This document shows, one piece after another, positions 48,242-57,992 of a stretch of 64,000 bases of DNA. How positions within the stretch are numbered: position 1 is the first letter of the stretch; each line of letters opens with the position of its first letter. The position numbers were made by a program, and so were the translations under genes. The notes beneath the pieces are model-generated. The model ran no database searches, was not told the DNA's origin, and was given only the letters and a program-made list of their open reading frames with translations. The DNA comes from Terrihalobacillus insolitus (GTDB taxonomy: Bacteria > Bacillota > Bacilli > Bacillales > Amphibacillaceae): contig NZ_JAMQKB010000003.1 of NCBI RefSeq assembly GCF_028416575.1, forward strand, positions 62,001 through 126,000, read 5' to 3'.

Positions 48242-49171
48242 ATGCCACAAATCGTTTTAAAATTACCAAACACAAAAATAAATGAAATGAAAAAATTTTA
48301 CCATTCTTATTTAAAAAGCTCACCACCTGGCGCAATCTTTGCTGCCAAAACGGCAAATAGTTCGATTACAGCATATAAATCGGGAAAAGTACTATTCCAA
48401 GGCAAAGCACCAGAGCTAGATGCAAAAAGATGGGGAAGTGAAACCAATGTGGTAACCAAAAAAACGGGAACGTCTAAACCAGCACATGGCTATGCCCCAG
48501 CGGATTCCTTATTTTCGAGCTCCCACATCGGTTCTGATGAGGCTGGTACAGGTGATTATTTTGGTCCGATTACGGTTGCAGCTGCTTTTGTTACTCGGGA
48601 GCAAATCGGTGAGTTGAAATCGATCGGGGTAACGGATTCAAAAAACTTAAACGACCCTACCATTAAATCGTTAGCCAAAAAAATCGTTGCTCTGAACATT
48701 CCCTACTCGCTTGCAGTCCTTCACAATCAAAAGTATAACAGACTCCAACAAAAAGGGTGGACACAAGGAAAAATGAAAACAATTCTCCACCATCACGCAA
48801 TTTCAAAGGTGTTAGAAAAAATAGCTCCTATGGAACCAGAAGGGATTTTAATTGATCAGTTTTCCGAACCGCCTAGTTTCATTCGACACCTACAATCTGA
48901 AAAAAGGGAACTTCAAAAAAATGTCTACTTTATGACAAAAGCAGAAAGTCACTCGATCGCAGTTGCAACAGCATCGATTATTGCCAGGGCAAGCTTCGTT
49001 AAAGAAATGGATAAACTATCCGAACAAATGGGAATCACGATCCCAAAAGGTGCTTCACAGAAGGTAGACCAAGTAGCAGGAAGCATATTAAGGAAAAATG
49101 GACTCACTGCATTAGATAAATGTGCAAAAGTTCACTTTGCAAATACGAAAAAAGCCGAAAAGTATCAATAA
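48242..49171 (+). CDS. rnhC: Ribonuclease HIII
   Basis: Degrades RNA in RNA-DNA hybrids. It has 309 residues. An N-terminal TBP-like substrate-binding domain (about 1-90) precedes the nuclease domain with IGSDEAGTGDYFGPITVAA (in parts, about 96-114; the DEG(E/D) site), DSKNLND and the late ATASIIARA segment (about 239). It is the divergent partner of zapA, as in B. subtilis. The stop codon touches the 280-bp repeat. Confidence 0.96.
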   Translation: MPQIVLKLPNTKINEMKKFYHSYLKSSPPGAIFAAKTANSSITAYKSGKVLFQGKAPELDAKRWGSETNVVTKKTGTSKPAHGYAPADSLFSSSHIGSDEAGTGDYFGPITVAAAFVTREQIGELKSIGVTDSKNLNDPTIKSLAKKIVALNIPYSLAVLHNQKYNRLQQKGWTQGKMKTILHHHAISKVLEKIAPMEPEGILIDQFSEPPSFIRHLQSEKRELQKNVYFMTKAESHSIAVATASIIARASFVKEMDKLSEQMGITIPKGASQKVDQVAGSILRKNGLTALDKCAKVHFANTKKAEKYQ

Positions 49172-49457
49172 ATGCTTGTTCAAAAAGTCGGCAAATTAGA
49201 AGCAAGCAGGTCGAGGCGGCGTAGTTTTGAGTAGCGTAGCGTATGCTTTTAATACGTGAGCAAAAGGAATGCTTCCCCGAATAAACTTCGCACGCAGGAA
49301 AAGCGGATTTCTTTTCCAAGGAACGGAAAAACAAGCCATTTAAGGAATACAGGCTAAGACCGCCACGTCCTGTGGCAACGCCTGCATGACCCACATCGTG
49401 TGGGCCTGAGATGCGCCGCTTATCATTTGGTGACTTTTTGAACATCCTCAATAAATG
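49166..49457. repeat. GTTCAAAAAGTC repeat, 280-bp form, between rnhC and pheT
   Basis: Terminal inverted repeats CTTGTTCAAAAAGTCGGC and GGTGACTTTTTGAACATCCT, flanked on both sides by the 9-bp direct repeat CAATAAATG (49166-49174 and 49449-49457). The left flank includes the rnhC stop codon. The interior has GCCACGTCCTGTGGC and CCCACATCGTGTGGG hairpins. It is almost identical to the inverted copy at 59.8-60.1 kb. Confidence 0.85.
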
Positions 49458-49498
49458 AAATGAACAGTTGATTTCAACGTATGCGTTTTTGCGATAAC

Positions 49499-49533
49499 GA
49501 AAAGGGCGACCCAGTGACTGGGCCGTCCTTTTC
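49499..49533 (-). terminator. Terminator after pheT
   Basis: GAAAAGGACGGCCCAG-TCAC-TGGGTCGCCCTTTTC-type hairpin on the minus strand. Confidence 0.85.
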
Positions 49534-49534
49534 A

Positions 49535-51964
49535 TTATCCTCTCAATTTAGCTTGGTGCTTTTCGCTTACTGCCTCAACTATCTTTTGATAAGACGCTTC
49601 CACTTCTTCGTCCTTTAATGTCCTTTCTGGGTCTAAATATAGCAAATTAAAGGCGATCGATTTTTTGCCTTCTGGAAGATTTTCTCCCACATAGACGTCA
49701 AAAATTTGCACTTCTTTTACGAGTGGTGCACCTGTTGCCTCAATCGTTTGTTTCACATCACCGGCATGTAGATTCTCATCTACTACAAGTGCAATGTCAC
49801 GCGTAACAGAAGGATAACGCGGGATTTTGTTAAAGCTTGGTTCGTTTTTGTGAATCGTTAGTACATATTCTAAGTCGATATCAAATACATACGTTTCCTT
49901 CAGATCAAAATCCTTTTGTACGTTTGGATGTATCTGCCCAATGAATCCAAGGGGCTTTCCATTATCGAACAAGGCTGCCGTTCTACCAGGATGCATGCCA
50001 TCTATTTCTGATTGCCGGAACTCTACCGACAGATTTAAAAAATCAAATAATGCTTCTACTATTCCCTTAACAAGGAAAAAGTCGACGTCTTTTTTTTCTT
50101 GTTGCCAAGGTTGCTGTACCCATTGACCTGTTAATGCACCTGCAACACGGAGCTTTTCCTTTGGTTGCCTGGATACCTTTTTCTCCTTTGAAACGAAAAC
50201 CGTTCCGATTTCATAATACCCTAAATTTGATTGCCTTCTTGCTAAATTGTAGGAAACGGAGCTTAACAGCTCGGGTAGCATACTTAATCTTAAGTGGCTA
50301 TGGTCTTCACTCATTGGCATTGCCAGCTCAACAGGAGAAGCAGCCGCATCCTTTATTTCGGGACTTACGAGAAGATGTACACGTTCCTTACTTGTTAAAG
50401 AGTGCGTGATTGTTTCCATTAATCCAGCACCTTCTAGAAAATGTTTCACTTCTCTTTTCAACCGTTGTATTTCCGTTAAACCACCAGCCTGAGAAGTTCC
50501 TTGTGGCAGGGTGTAGGGCAAATTGTCGTAGCCATACATACGTGCTATTTCTTCTACCATATCTTCAAATATCGAAATGTCCTGACGGCGTGTTGGCACG
50601 ATTACAGTAAAGGTACTCTCATCCTGCTGATAACCGAAATTTAATTTTCTTAAAATATCAGCAATCTCCGTGTCCGTAATCGATGTACCGATTCTAGCAT
50701 TGACTTTTTCCGTTTCAATCACAATTTCCTTTTCTGTGCGGTCTAATTGATCGAACTCCACAACGCCTTCGCAAACAGAGCCCCCAGCATACTGACACAA
50801 TAAGCGACTTGCCCGCTTGCCCGCTCTTTTTACACGCTCTGGATCTACGCCTTTTTCAAATCGAACACTCGATTCACTTCTTAGACCATGATCTTTTGAT
50901 CCTGCTCTAACGGTAGCTGGATCAAAATAAGCCGCTTCTAGTAAGACAGTTGTCGTCCCAGCATGTACCTCTGAATTGGCACCACCCATTACACCAGCAA
51001 TGGCCACTGCGTCTAACCCGTTCGTAATTACCAAGTGATCCGGCTTCAACGAGCGTTCCTGATCATCTAACGTTGTAATCTTTTCTCCTTCCGAAGCACG
51101 ACGTACAACTACTTCCTTGGAACCAAAGCGATCATAGTCAAATGCGTGCAATGGTTGGCCATACTCTAACAACACATAGTTCGTAATGTCGACCACATTG
51201 TTGATTGGACGAATTCCTGCTGCAATAAGGTAATTTCTGATCCAAAGCGGTGAAGGGCCTACTGTTACATCTTTAATTATAAATGCTCCGTAGTACGGGT
51301 TTAAATCAGGATCATCCACTTTTACATTGATATAGTCTGAAGCGGATTCCGTTGTCATCGTTTCAGCATGCTCCTCAGGAAGGTGAACTGGACGATCCAA
51401 TATTGCTGCCACCTCATATGCAACACCGAGCATACTTAGTGCATCAGAACGATTTGGCGTTAATCCAAGCTCAATTATCGCATCGTTTAAATTTAACAAC
51501 TCTAATGCATCTGCACCCACTTCTGTATCATCTGGAAAAACGAATATACCTTGTGCAAATTCTTTCGGAACAAATTTGTCCTCGATTCCTAATTCCTGTA
51601 GGGAACAGATCATTCCATTCGATTCAATCCCTCGCAACTTTGCCTTTTTAATTTTAAAATTTCCTGGTAATACTGCCCCAGGCTTTGCGACTGCCACCTT
51701 TTGCTCCTTTGCGATATTCGGCGCACCGCAAATGATTTGTAGTGTTTCTTCACCAATATCCACTTGGCAAAGATTCAGTTTGTCCGCATTCGGATGTTTT
51801 TGACATTCCTTTACGTAACCGACGACCACATTCGAGCTTTTTTCGGCAATATACTCGATTCCTTCTACCTCAATTCCAGTTTTCGTAATTTTCTCGGCCA
51901 ATTCCTCCACTGGAATATCGTCTATGTCCACATAATTTCTCAACCAATTCCATGAAACAAACAT
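49535..51964 (-). CDS. pheT: Phenylalanyl-tRNA synthetase beta subunit
   Basis: Large subunit of the alpha2-beta2 enzyme, 809 residues. N-terminal EMAP-like tRNA-binding domain (about 40-155; HPNADKLNLCQVDIG), B3/B4 editing domain (about 210-390), B5 domain, catalytic-like core and C-terminal anticodon-binding domain (about 715-808; YPSVTRDIALVVDE). GAGGAGGG precedes the ATG. It follows pheS by 15 bp. Confidence 0.97.
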   Translation of the reverse strand: MFVSWNWLRNYVDIDDIPVEELAEKITKTGIEVEGIEYIAEKSSNVVVGYVKECQKHPNADKLNLCQVDIGEETLQIICGAPNIAKEQKVAVAKPGAVLPGNFKIKKAKLRGIESNGMICSLQELGIEDKFVPKEFAQGIFVFPDDTEVGADALELLNLNDAIIELGLTPNRSDALSMLGVAYEVAAILDRPVHLPEEHAETMTTESASDYINVKVDDPDLNPYYGAFIIKDVTVGPSPLWIRNYLIAAGIRPINNVVDITNYVLLEYGQPLHAFDYDRFGSKEVVVRRASEGEKITTLDDQERSLKPDHLVITNGLDAVAIAGVMGGANSEVHAGTTTVLLEAAYFDPATVRAGSKDHGLRSESSVRFEKGVDPERVKRAGKRASRLLCQYAGGSVCEGVVEFDQLDRTEKEIVIETEKVNARIGTSITDTEIADILRKLNFGYQQDESTFTVIVPTRRQDISIFEDMVEEIARMYGYDNLPYTLPQGTSQAGGLTEIQRLKREVKHFLEGAGLMETITHSLTSKERVHLLVSPEIKDAAASPVELAMPMSEDHSHLRLSMLPELLSSVSYNLARRQSNLGYYEIGTVFVSKEKKVSRQPKEKLRVAGALTGQWVQQPWQQEKKDVDFFLVKGIVEALFDFLNLSVEFRQSEIDGMHPGRTAALFDNGKPLGFIGQIHPNVQKDFDLKETYVFDIDLEYVLTIHKNEPSFNKIPRYPSVTRDIALVVDENLHAGDVKQTIEATGAPLVKEVQIFDVYVGENLPEGKKSIAFNLLYLDPERTLKDEEVEASYQKIVEAVSEKHQAKLRG

Positions 51965-51979
51965 ATATTTCCCTCCTCG

Positions 51980-53017
51980 CTAAGCATTGTGATACTGGGA
52001 TAAGAAACGAACATCATTTGTATAAAAATGACGAATATCGTCCACCCCATATTTCAGCATTGCAATTCGTTCTGGACCCATACCAAAAGCAAAACCGTTA
52101 TATACTTTAGGATCATAGCCAGCCATTTCGAGTACGTTTGGATGCACCATTCCACCACCTAAAATTTCGATCCAGCCAGTTCCTTTGCAAACAGAGCAAC
52201 CATCTCCCCCACATACCTTACACGAAATATCCATTTCTACAGAAGGCTCTGTAAACGGAAAAAAACTAGGGCGCAGACGAATTTCACGATCTTCACCAAA
52301 CAATTGTTTCGCAAAGTGATTCAATACACCTTTTAAATCACTCATTCGCACATTTTTGTCGACATAAAGACCTTCAATTTGTGTAAACTGGTGCGAGTGT
52401 GTTGCATCGTCCGTATCACGGCGATACACCTTACCAGGGCAAATCATTTTTACAGGTCTGCTTCCTTTATACTCTTCCATTGTCCGTGCCTGAACTGGTG
52501 AAGTATGGGTGCGTAATAGTAAATCTTCTGTAATATAAAATGAATCCTGCATGTCTCTTGCTGGGTGTCCTTTTGGTAGGTTTAACGCTTCAAAATTGTA
52601 ATAATCGGTTTCCACCTCTGGCCCCTCTCTAATTTCAAAGCCCATACCAATGAATAGATCCTCGATTTCTTCGACAATTTTCGTCAACAAATGTGGTCCC
52701 CCGACAGACACAGGTCTACCTGGGAGGGTGACATCAATCGCCTCTTCCTGCAGCTTTCTTTCCAGCTCGATCGCTTCTAATGTATTTTTCTTTGTTTCAA
52801 TTGCTTCTGTAATGGCTTCCCGAACTGTGTTTGCTAATTCCCCAATAATCGGTCGTTCTTCCTGTGACAGCTTACCCATCCCACGTAAAACTTCGGTAAT
52901 TGGGCCTTTTTTACCTAAATAAGCAACCTTAACGTCTTGTAGGTCTGATGGTGAATATGCTTTTTCCACCTTTTCTAATGCTTCCGCTTTTAGTTCCTCT
53001 AAGCGCTCTCTCATCAT
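51980..53017 (-). CDS. pheS: Phenylalanyl-tRNA synthetase alpha subunit
   Basis: Catalytic subunit. ATG at 53017, eight bases after GGAGG, gives 345 residues (B. subtilis 344). An N-terminal coiled coil (about 1-85) is followed by the class II core: motif 2 around [24 protein letters not shown] in parts (about 205-228) and motif 3 [14 protein letters not shown] (about 308-321). [12 protein letters not shown] (about 270) is a lineage-typical loop. A T-box controls the operon. Confidence 0.97.
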   Translation of the reverse strand: MMRERLEELKAEALEKVEKAYSPSDLQDVKVAYLGKKGPITEVLRGMGKLSQEERPIIGELANTVREAITEAIETKKNTLEAIELERKLQEEAIDVTLPGRPVSVGGPHLLTKIVEEIEDLFIGMGFEIREGPEVETDYYNFEALNLPKGHPARDMQDSFYITEDLLLRTHTSPVQARTMEEYKGSRPVKMICPGKVYRRDTDDATHSHQFTQIEGLYVDKNVRMSDLKGVLNHFAKQLFGEDREIRLRPSFFPFTEPSVEMDISCKVCGGDGCSVCKGTGWIEILGGGMVHPNVLEMAGYDPKVYNGFAFGMGPERIAMLKYGVDDIRHFYTNDVRFLSQYHNA

Positions 53018-53074
53018 ATAGAAATCCTCCTTTTCATTGATTAACCCGTTAAGCAATATCCCGTTTTTACCAAA

Positions 53075-53322
53075 TAAAAAAATCCCTCCCTATAAAAGGG
53101 ACGAGACTTATCGATCGCGGTACCACCCTTGTTGACACAAATTGTGCCCACTTGAGCTTGATAACGGAATAATCCGGAACATCTTTACTTGCGTTAAAGA
53201 GGTCTAGCAAGGTCCAAATGTCGGCTCCAGAGTGAAGGTTCAATCATGCACACGATAGAAATGCTTCCAGTCTAAGACATTTCCTCTCTACCATCGATCT
53301 AGCATGATCTACTATCTCTTTC
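53075..53322 (-). ncRNA. T-box leader of pheST
   Basis: T-box core AGGGTGGTACCGCG at 53116-53129 (minus strand), followed by a terminator hairpin at about 53076-53107 with a T-run. Stem I lies between about 53200 and 53320. The specifier is inferred as a phenylalanine codon from the gene, not read with certainty. Confidence 0.9.
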
Positions 53323-53328
53323 GTTGCC

Positions 53329-53357
53329 TTTATAAAGGTTGTTCAAAAAGTCATCAA
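53329..53357 (-). promoter_or_regulatory. Candidate pheST promoter formed with a repeat terminus
   Basis: TTGATG (53352-53357), 17 bp, TATAAA (53329-53334) on the minus strand. The -35 lies inside the repeat copy and the -10 in its border. It is correctly placed for the T-box leader start. Confidence 0.5.
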
Positions 53358-53394
53358 ATGATAAGCTGCGACTTTTTGAACACGCACTTATAAA
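53330..53394. repeat. GTTCAAAAAGTC repeat, short 50-bp form
   Basis: AAGGTTGTTCAAAAAGTCAT at one end and GCGACTTTTTGAACACGCAC at the other, with only ATCAAATGATAAGCTGC left inside. TTATAAA is present at both borders. Confidence 0.75.
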
Positions 53395-53435
53395 TTATTT
53401 TCTTATTATAGAAAAAGACAGCATCATTTGCAAGC

Positions 53436-54176
53436 CTAATTATTTAAATAATACATTAAAACACCAGCAGCGACACTGACATTTAATGATTCGGCCTGAC
53501 CATAAATCGGAATATGTACCTTTTGATTGGCAAGCTCGATGATTTCCTGGGAAATTCCAGCACCTTCATTGCCCATAACTAATGCTATTTTATCCGGTAC
53601 CTGCAAGTGCGTATATTCCTTTGCACCCTCATCAAGTGTCGACACCCAAACATCGAAGGATTGATTTATAAGATTTGATATCACGTCTTCCAAACTCTGA
53701 TGAAAAATGGGTAAGTGGAACAGTGATCCTTGCGTAGAACGAATTACCTTATCGTTATAGAGGTCTACTGTGCCTGTCCCAAGAATGACAGCATCAAATC
53801 CTGCCGCATCTGCTGTTCGCACCATTGTGCCCAAATTTCCAGGATCTTGGACGGCATCGATCAAAAGCAACTTTTTAAACGGTTTCCAAATCGGTTTGTT
53901 TATTTCAACGACGGCCGCCATCCCTTGTGGCGTTTTTGTGTCGGTTATGGATTGCAAAACATGGTCTGCTACGATGCTTACTTTTGTCTCCCTTGCCCAT
54001 GAAGGCAGTTCTACGCCATTTTGCACGATTAATTCCTGTACTTTCCATTTAGATGTTAGCGCTTCTTCAATTAAATGAATACCTTCAATTAAAAAAGCGT
54101 TTGCCTTATGTCGTCCTTTTCTTTTTTTCAATTTATGCCATTGCTTTACTTTTTCATTCTGTACCGATGTGATCAT
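53436..54176 (-). CDS. ysgA: TrmH/SpoU-type rRNA methyltransferase YsgA
   Basis: SPOUT-class 2'-O-methyltransferase of 246 residues. The N-terminal substrate-binding domain (about 1-95) is followed by the knot: LLLIDAVQDPGNLGTMVRTADAAGFDAVI (in parts, about 102-131), IALVMGNEGAGIS (about 190-202) and IPIYGQAESLNVSVAAGVLMY (in parts). The exact rRNA base is unknown. Confidence 0.92.
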   Translation of the reverse strand: MITSVQNEKVKQWHKLKKRKGRHKANAFLIEGIHLIEEALTSKWKVQELIVQNGVELPSWARETKVSIVADHVLQSITDTKTPQGMAAVVEINKPIWKPFKKLLLIDAVQDPGNLGTMVRTADAAGFDAVILGTGTVDLYNDKVIRSTQGSLFHLPIFHQSLEDVISNLINQSFDVWVSTLDEGAKEYTHLQVPDKIALVMGNEGAGISQEIIELANQKVHIPIYGQAESLNVSVAAGVLMYYLNN

Positions 54177-54195
54177 ACCGTTCCCGCCTTATTAT

Positions 54196-54225
54196 TTAGT
54201 GACTTTTTGAACATCCTCTTATAAA
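54196..54225. repeat. Half terminus of the GTTCAAAAAGTC repeat
   Basis: TTAGTGACTTTTTGAACATCCTCTTATAAA between ysgA and sspI. Only the R-type end is present; TTAGTG-18-TATAAA could act as a weak promoter toward sspI. Confidence 0.5.
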
Positions 54226-54300
54226 CTTTAATCCAATCATACATATTTCACCATCACTAGGTCAAACTATGTTTAAACCAAACTAAAAAAAGAGGTGTGC

Positions 54301-54519
54301 ATGGTGGATTTAAATTTAAGAAAAGCGATCCTAGAAAACATTTCTGACAATGACCAGTCTCAATTAGAAGCAACCATTGTAGAGGCCATTCAAAGTGGGG
54401 AAGAAAAAATGCTTCCTGGTTTGGGTGTATTGTTTGAACTTATTTGGGAACAATCGAGTGAATCCGATAAAGAAGAAATGCTTAACACATTAGAAAAAGG
54501 TGTAAAACAATCATCCTAA
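54301..54519 (+). CDS. sspI: Small acid-soluble spore protein SspI
   Basis: Minor SASP of the spore core, 72 residues. [21 protein letters not shown] (in parts, about 29-49) is nearly invariant in SspI. The start is ATG 54301 or the following GTG 54304; GAGGTG is close upstream. In B. subtilis the gene is transcribed by sigma-G. It lies divergent from ysgA, in the conserved place. Confidence 0.96.
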   Translation: MVDLNLRKAILENISDNDQSQLEATIVEAIQSGEEKMLPGLGVLFELIWEQSSESDKEEMLNTLEKGVKQSS

Positions 54520-54526
54520 AGGTTGA

Positions 54527-54560
54527 AGGGTTATCTCTGTTAATGGGATAACCTTTTTTG
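54527..54560 (+). terminator. Terminator after sspI
   Basis: AAGGGTTATCTC-TGTTAA-TGGGATAACCTTTTTT hairpin. Confidence 0.85.
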
Positions 54561-54732
54561 TTGCAAAAAAAGGTTTATCGTCAACTTTGCAAATAGGATC
54601 AATTACACCGAGTTTATGTTCCAGTTTGCTCCGAATACACCTCCTATGCACTGGATAGAAAAAAAGATTGCTCCTTTTACGCATATCCTGTAAACTTAAA
54701 TAAAAAACTCGAACATTTGTGGGGGAATGAAA

Positions 54733-55335
54733 ATGGACGTCAAATACATACAAAGTTTTATTCAGTTGCAAGCAATGTCTTTAATGTCTGGCAAAGACTC
54801 ATTTTCTTACCAATCTCCCGTATTTGATACTGCTTTTCAGCAATTACTTGCATCACATGCACAAAATAAAGATTCCACCAATAGTATGATGAGCAGCACC
54901 ACCGACAGAGTTATTCCACCTAATACTTTATATTATCCACCTAACATATCTTATGACAAAAATGCAATTGAACCATTGATTAATCAAGCGGCAACTAAAT
55001 ACGGTGTGGATCCAAGTCTGATTCGTTCTATCATTCAAACGGAATCTAATTTTGATACAAATACTGTTAGCCAGGCAGGAGCACAAGGGCTTATGCAATT
55101 AATGCCTGATACTGCAAGAGGGCTTGGTGTGAAAAATCCGTTTGATCCACAGGAGAACATTTTGGCTGGTACAAAGTTTTTCAAGCAAATGCTGGATCGA
55201 TACGATGGCAATTCTGAGCTTGCATTAGCAGCTTACAATGCTGGACCAGGAAACGTTGACAAGTTTAACGGTATTCCACCATTTAACGAAACACAAAACT
55301 ATGTAAAAAAAGTAATGGCTTCGTATTTAACTTAA
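54733..55335 (+). CDS. Lytic transglycosylase (SLT domain)
   Basis: Cleaves the glycan strand of peptidoglycan. ATG 54733 (or 54727) follows GTGGGGG; 200 residues. The first 80 residues are variable with no clear signal peptide. The SLT domain (about 85-200) has the catalytic glutamate in [14 protein letters not shown] (about 114), then [18 protein letters not shown] and [17 protein letters not shown] in parts. Without a signal peptide, export is unclear; B. subtilis YjbJ/CwlQ-type relatives are similar. Confidence 0.88.
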   Translation: MDVKYIQSFIQLQAMSLMSGKDSFSYQSPVFDTAFQQLLASHAQNKDSTNSMMSSTTDRVIPPNTLYYPPNISYDKNAIEPLINQAATKYGVDPSLIRSIIQTESNFDTNTVSQAGAQGLMQLMPDTARGLGVKNPFDPQENILAGTKFFKQMLDRYDGNSELALAAYNAGPGNVDKFNGIPPFNETQNYVKKVMASYLT

Positions 55336-55390
55336 GGCAGCTTTTTTTACACATTTTTGATCACTTCAATCTGCCCGATACTTTCTAAGC

Positions 55391-55429
55391 AAAAGGGTGT
55401 TTCAGAATACATTTCTGAAACACCCTTTA
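55391..55429. terminator. Terminator between transglycosylase gene and ysdC
   Basis: AAAAGGGTGTTTCAGAA-TACA-TTTCTGAAACACCCTTT symmetrical hairpin, usable by both convergent genes. Confidence 0.9.
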
Positions 55430-55437
55430 CTAATCGC

Positions 55438-56523
55438 TTATCCAAATGTAATTTCTTTTACCTTATCTGCATCCAAACCTTTAATTACTTCAACGACCAA
55501 TTTCACCGCATTTTCAAAATCATCTTGGTGTAAAATTGCTGCATGCGTATGGATATATCGGGTGGCAATCGTAATAGAAAGCGCAGGAACCCCATTTGCT
55601 GTTAAATGAATGGAACCAGAATCCGTTCCACCACCAGCCATTGTAGCGTATTGGTAAGGAATTTTCTTTTCATCTGCAGTGTCAAGAACAAAATCGCGTA
55701 AACCTTTATGCGAAATCATAGATGCATCATATAACACAATTTGTGGACCTTCGCCTAACTTGCTGTCTGCATCTTTATCCGAGATACCTGGTGTATCACC
55801 AGCAATGCCTACATCAACTGCAAAGCCAATGTCTGGCTCAATTTTATTTGTTGATGTTTTTGCTCCACGCAATCCTACCTCCTCTTGTACTGTGCCGACA
55901 CCATATACAATATTCGGATGTTTTTCATCTTTTAATCTTTTAAGGACTTCAATCGCCATGGCACATCCAATTCGATTGTCCCAAGCCTTTGCAAGCAGAA
56001 GCTTTTCATTTTTCATTTGAGTAAATTCAAAATACGGTACGATTGAATCCCCAGGTCGGACGCCAAATTCTTCCGCCTCTTCTCGACTCGTTGCGCCAAT
56101 ATCAATAAACATATCCTTCATTTCTACCGGTTTTTTTCTAGCTTCTGCAGGTAATATATGTGGAGGTTTTGAACCAATAATACCCGTAATATCTCCTTTT
56201 CTAGTCAGAAGCGTAACCCGCTGTGCAAGCATTACCTGACTCCACCAGCCACCAGCCGTTTGAAAATAGATAAAACCTTTGTCGTCTATTCGAGTTACCA
56301 TAAATCCAACCTCGTCAAGGTGGCCTGCAACCATAATTTTAGGGCCATTTTCTTGCCCAACTTTTTTTGCGATAAGACTTCCCAAATTATCTGTAAAAAC
56401 CTCATCTGCATATGGTGCAATATACTTTCTCATCACTTCTCTCGCTTCTTTTTCGTTTCCAGGAATTCCTCTTGCATCTGTTAATTCTTTTAACATGGTT
56501 AATGTTTCTTCGTTTTTTGCCAT
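55438..56523 (-). CDS. ysdC: M42-family aminopeptidase YsdC
   Basis: Dinuclear-metal peptidase of the M42 (glutamyl aminopeptidase/tetrahedral TET-like) family. ATG 56523 (MAKNEETL) after GGGAGG gives 361 residues, equal to B. subtilis YsdC. Metal ligands are seen in AGHLDEVGF (about 68), [10 protein letters not shown] (about 182), [11 protein letters not shown] (about 215), VDVGIAGD (about 238) and the late HTHAAI (about 325). Substrate peptides are unknown. Confidence 0.93.
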   Translation of the reverse strand: MAKNEETLTMLKELTDARGIPGNEKEAREVMRKYIAPYADEVFTDNLGSLIAKKVGQENGPKIMVAGHLDEVGFMVTRIDDKGFIYFQTAGGWWSQVMLAQRVTLLTRKGDITGIIGSKPPHILPAEARKKPVEMKDMFIDIGATSREEAEEFGVRPGDSIVPYFEFTQMKNEKLLLAKAWDNRIGCAMAIEVLKRLKDEKHPNIVYGVGTVQEEVGLRGAKTSTNKIEPDIGFAVDVGIAGDTPGISDKDADSKLGEGPQIVLYDASMISHKGLRDFVLDTADEKKIPYQYATMAGGGTDSGSIHLTANGVPALSITIATRYIHTHAAILHQDDFENAVKLVVEVIKGLDADKVKEITFG

Positions 56524-56613
56524 ATGTAAAATTACCTCCCTCATAATATTCTTCCTATAAAGTATATACTTTTTTAAAAGAAGTAACAAAAAATACGAGC
56601 GGCTTCTACTTTC

Positions 56614-57099
56614 TTAATATCCTTGATCCTGTCTCTCATGGTTTACTTGATTCTTTTCCATATAGGCTTGTTGTATATCCCTTTCCCCAAATCCTAAAGA
56701 TTCACCGAGCTGTATATACTTCGTAAACAATTGAACATACGTTTCTTTACTTGGCGTATTTTTGAATGCCAAAGTTTTCTCAAATACTTGATTAAACAAA
56801 ACAGTAGGATCTGCTGATTGTAGATTAATTGGAATAGAATGATAAGTAAGTCCTTTTTCTATCCCTAAAGATAAAATAAAGTGAAGCCCATCAACATATT
56901 CTTCTAATATAACATCTGATTCACTTTTAGGCTTGGTGCTCCAGAATTTAAAGCAACGTGTTTCATTTGCTAATTCACCTACTTCTACAAACAGGGCCAA
57001 AACCTTTTTGTCGAAAAGATCACTGCCATCCAATTGATGCTTTGATAGAATATAGGCATCTAATTTTTTTTGCATCGTGAATAAATGATTCCAATCCAT
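56614..57099 (-). CDS. Dimeric (all-alpha) dUTPase-type NTP pyrophosphatase
   Basis: A 161-residue protein of the dUTPase_2 group. The MazG-like metal-binding helices are LFVEVGELANETRCFKFW (in parts, about 51-68) and ILEEYVDGLHFILSLG (about 84-99), with conserved EvgEl and EEyvD acids. It hydrolyses dUTP or related nucleotides. It has no counterpart at this place in B. subtilis 168; the family is common in phages and Firmicutes. Confidence 0.85.
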   Translation of the reverse strand: MDWNHLFTMQKKLDAYILSKHQLDGSDLFDKKVLALFVEVGELANETRCFKFWSTKPKSESDVILEEYVDGLHFILSLGIEKGLTYHSIPINLQSADPTVLFNQVFEKTLAFKNTPSKETYVQLFTKYIQLGESLGFGERDIQQAYMEKNQVNHERQDQGY

Positions 57100-57243
57100 T
57101 ATGTATACACCCTTTTTTAATAATTATATCACGACAAAGGCTAGAAAGAATAGAAGTACGTGAAACTAATTTATGCTCCTAGCCGCAATACAACTTGCTA
57201 TGCAATTTCAAAACATAATTGATAGCAACTCCTCTTAAATCAA

Positions 57244-57284
57244 CAAAAACTGACCATCAAATTCAAGCGTAAATTGATGGTCAA
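57244..57284 (-). terminator. Terminator after the TVP38 gene
   Basis: TTGACCATCAATTTACG...AATTTGATGGTCAGTTTTTG hairpin on the minus strand. Confidence 0.75.
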
Positions 57285-57366
57285 TTGAACTTACATTATA
57301 ATTATTTGCGATAGGTAACGGATCCCGTTAGATTTTCCAAACTTTTTTTACATAAAAGATTTATAG

Positions 57367-57939
57367 TCACGTACTCGCTTGAAAAAATTCATCCCACTTC
57401 ATACTAATTTCCTTTTTCCGTAAGATATAGAATAACGGTATTAAAGCGAGTAATAACGCTGTGATCAATAGTGGTGATAGGGTGGATATCCATTTGCCAA
57501 TAGACGTATACACTACTGCAAGTGGAATGTTCGAGTAAAAAGAATTCCTTAAGTAGTCTTTAAAGCTGTATGATACTTCCAAAATACATAATGAAAGCAA
57601 ATGAAAATGAATAAATGGTATGAGACGAAGCACGGCCACTTGTGACGTCGTAAAGCTTGCATTTTTACCAATAAGCTTATGCTTCATCCGAACTAATTTA
57701 TCAAAGGTTTTCGGAACCCAACGTATGACTTGATAAAAAACGATACTAGATAATGTAATACCAACAATTGAGTATATCGTTCCTGCGACGACGCCGAACA
57801 AAATGCCACCTGAGATGCAAATAAATACGACAGGTAGAAAGAACAAAGGCCTGAGCAAATGAAAACCGATAAACAATACGGGAGCAAAAATGCCACCCGT
57901 TTCCACAATGGCCATCAAATAAGTACCCAGGTATTCCAT
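57367..57939 (-). CDS. TVP38/TMEM64 (VTT-domain) membrane protein
   Basis: ATG 57939, six bases after GAGGAGG, gives 190 residues with about five membrane segments. VTT/DedA-like patterns are FICISGGILFGVVAGTIYS (in parts, about 38-56) and VLRLIPFIHFHLLS (about 102-115). Such proteins handle lipid or carrier movement across the membrane. In B. subtilis a protein of this family (ytxB) sits between dnaI and ytxC; here that place is empty and this gene is 5.5 kb away, so it may be a displaced ytxB. Confidence 0.85.
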   Translation of the reverse strand: MEYLGTYLMAIVETGGIFAPVLFIGFHLLRPLFFLPVVFICISGGILFGVVAGTIYSIVGITLSSIVFYQVIRWVPKTFDKLVRMKHKLIGKNASFTTSQVAVLRLIPFIHFHLLSLCILEVSYSFKDYLRNSFYSNIPLAVVYTSIGKWISTLSPLLITALLLALIPLFYILRKKEISMKWDEFFQAST

Positions 57940-57992
57940 AGATGTCCTCCTCATAGATGTGTCTCTCTATATGTATGACATAAGACGAGCTA

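Noticed and set aside
49104..49535. 143-codon minus-strand frame and its twin at 59821-60243
   Set aside because: Both are the same open frame through the 280-bp repeat. It has no ribosome site, runs through the terminal repeats and is broken in the other copies, so it is not a protein gene.
54511..54771. 86-codon minus-strand frame between sspI and the transglycosylase gene
   Set aside because: Antisense to the sspI terminator and the start of the next gene; no ribosome site.
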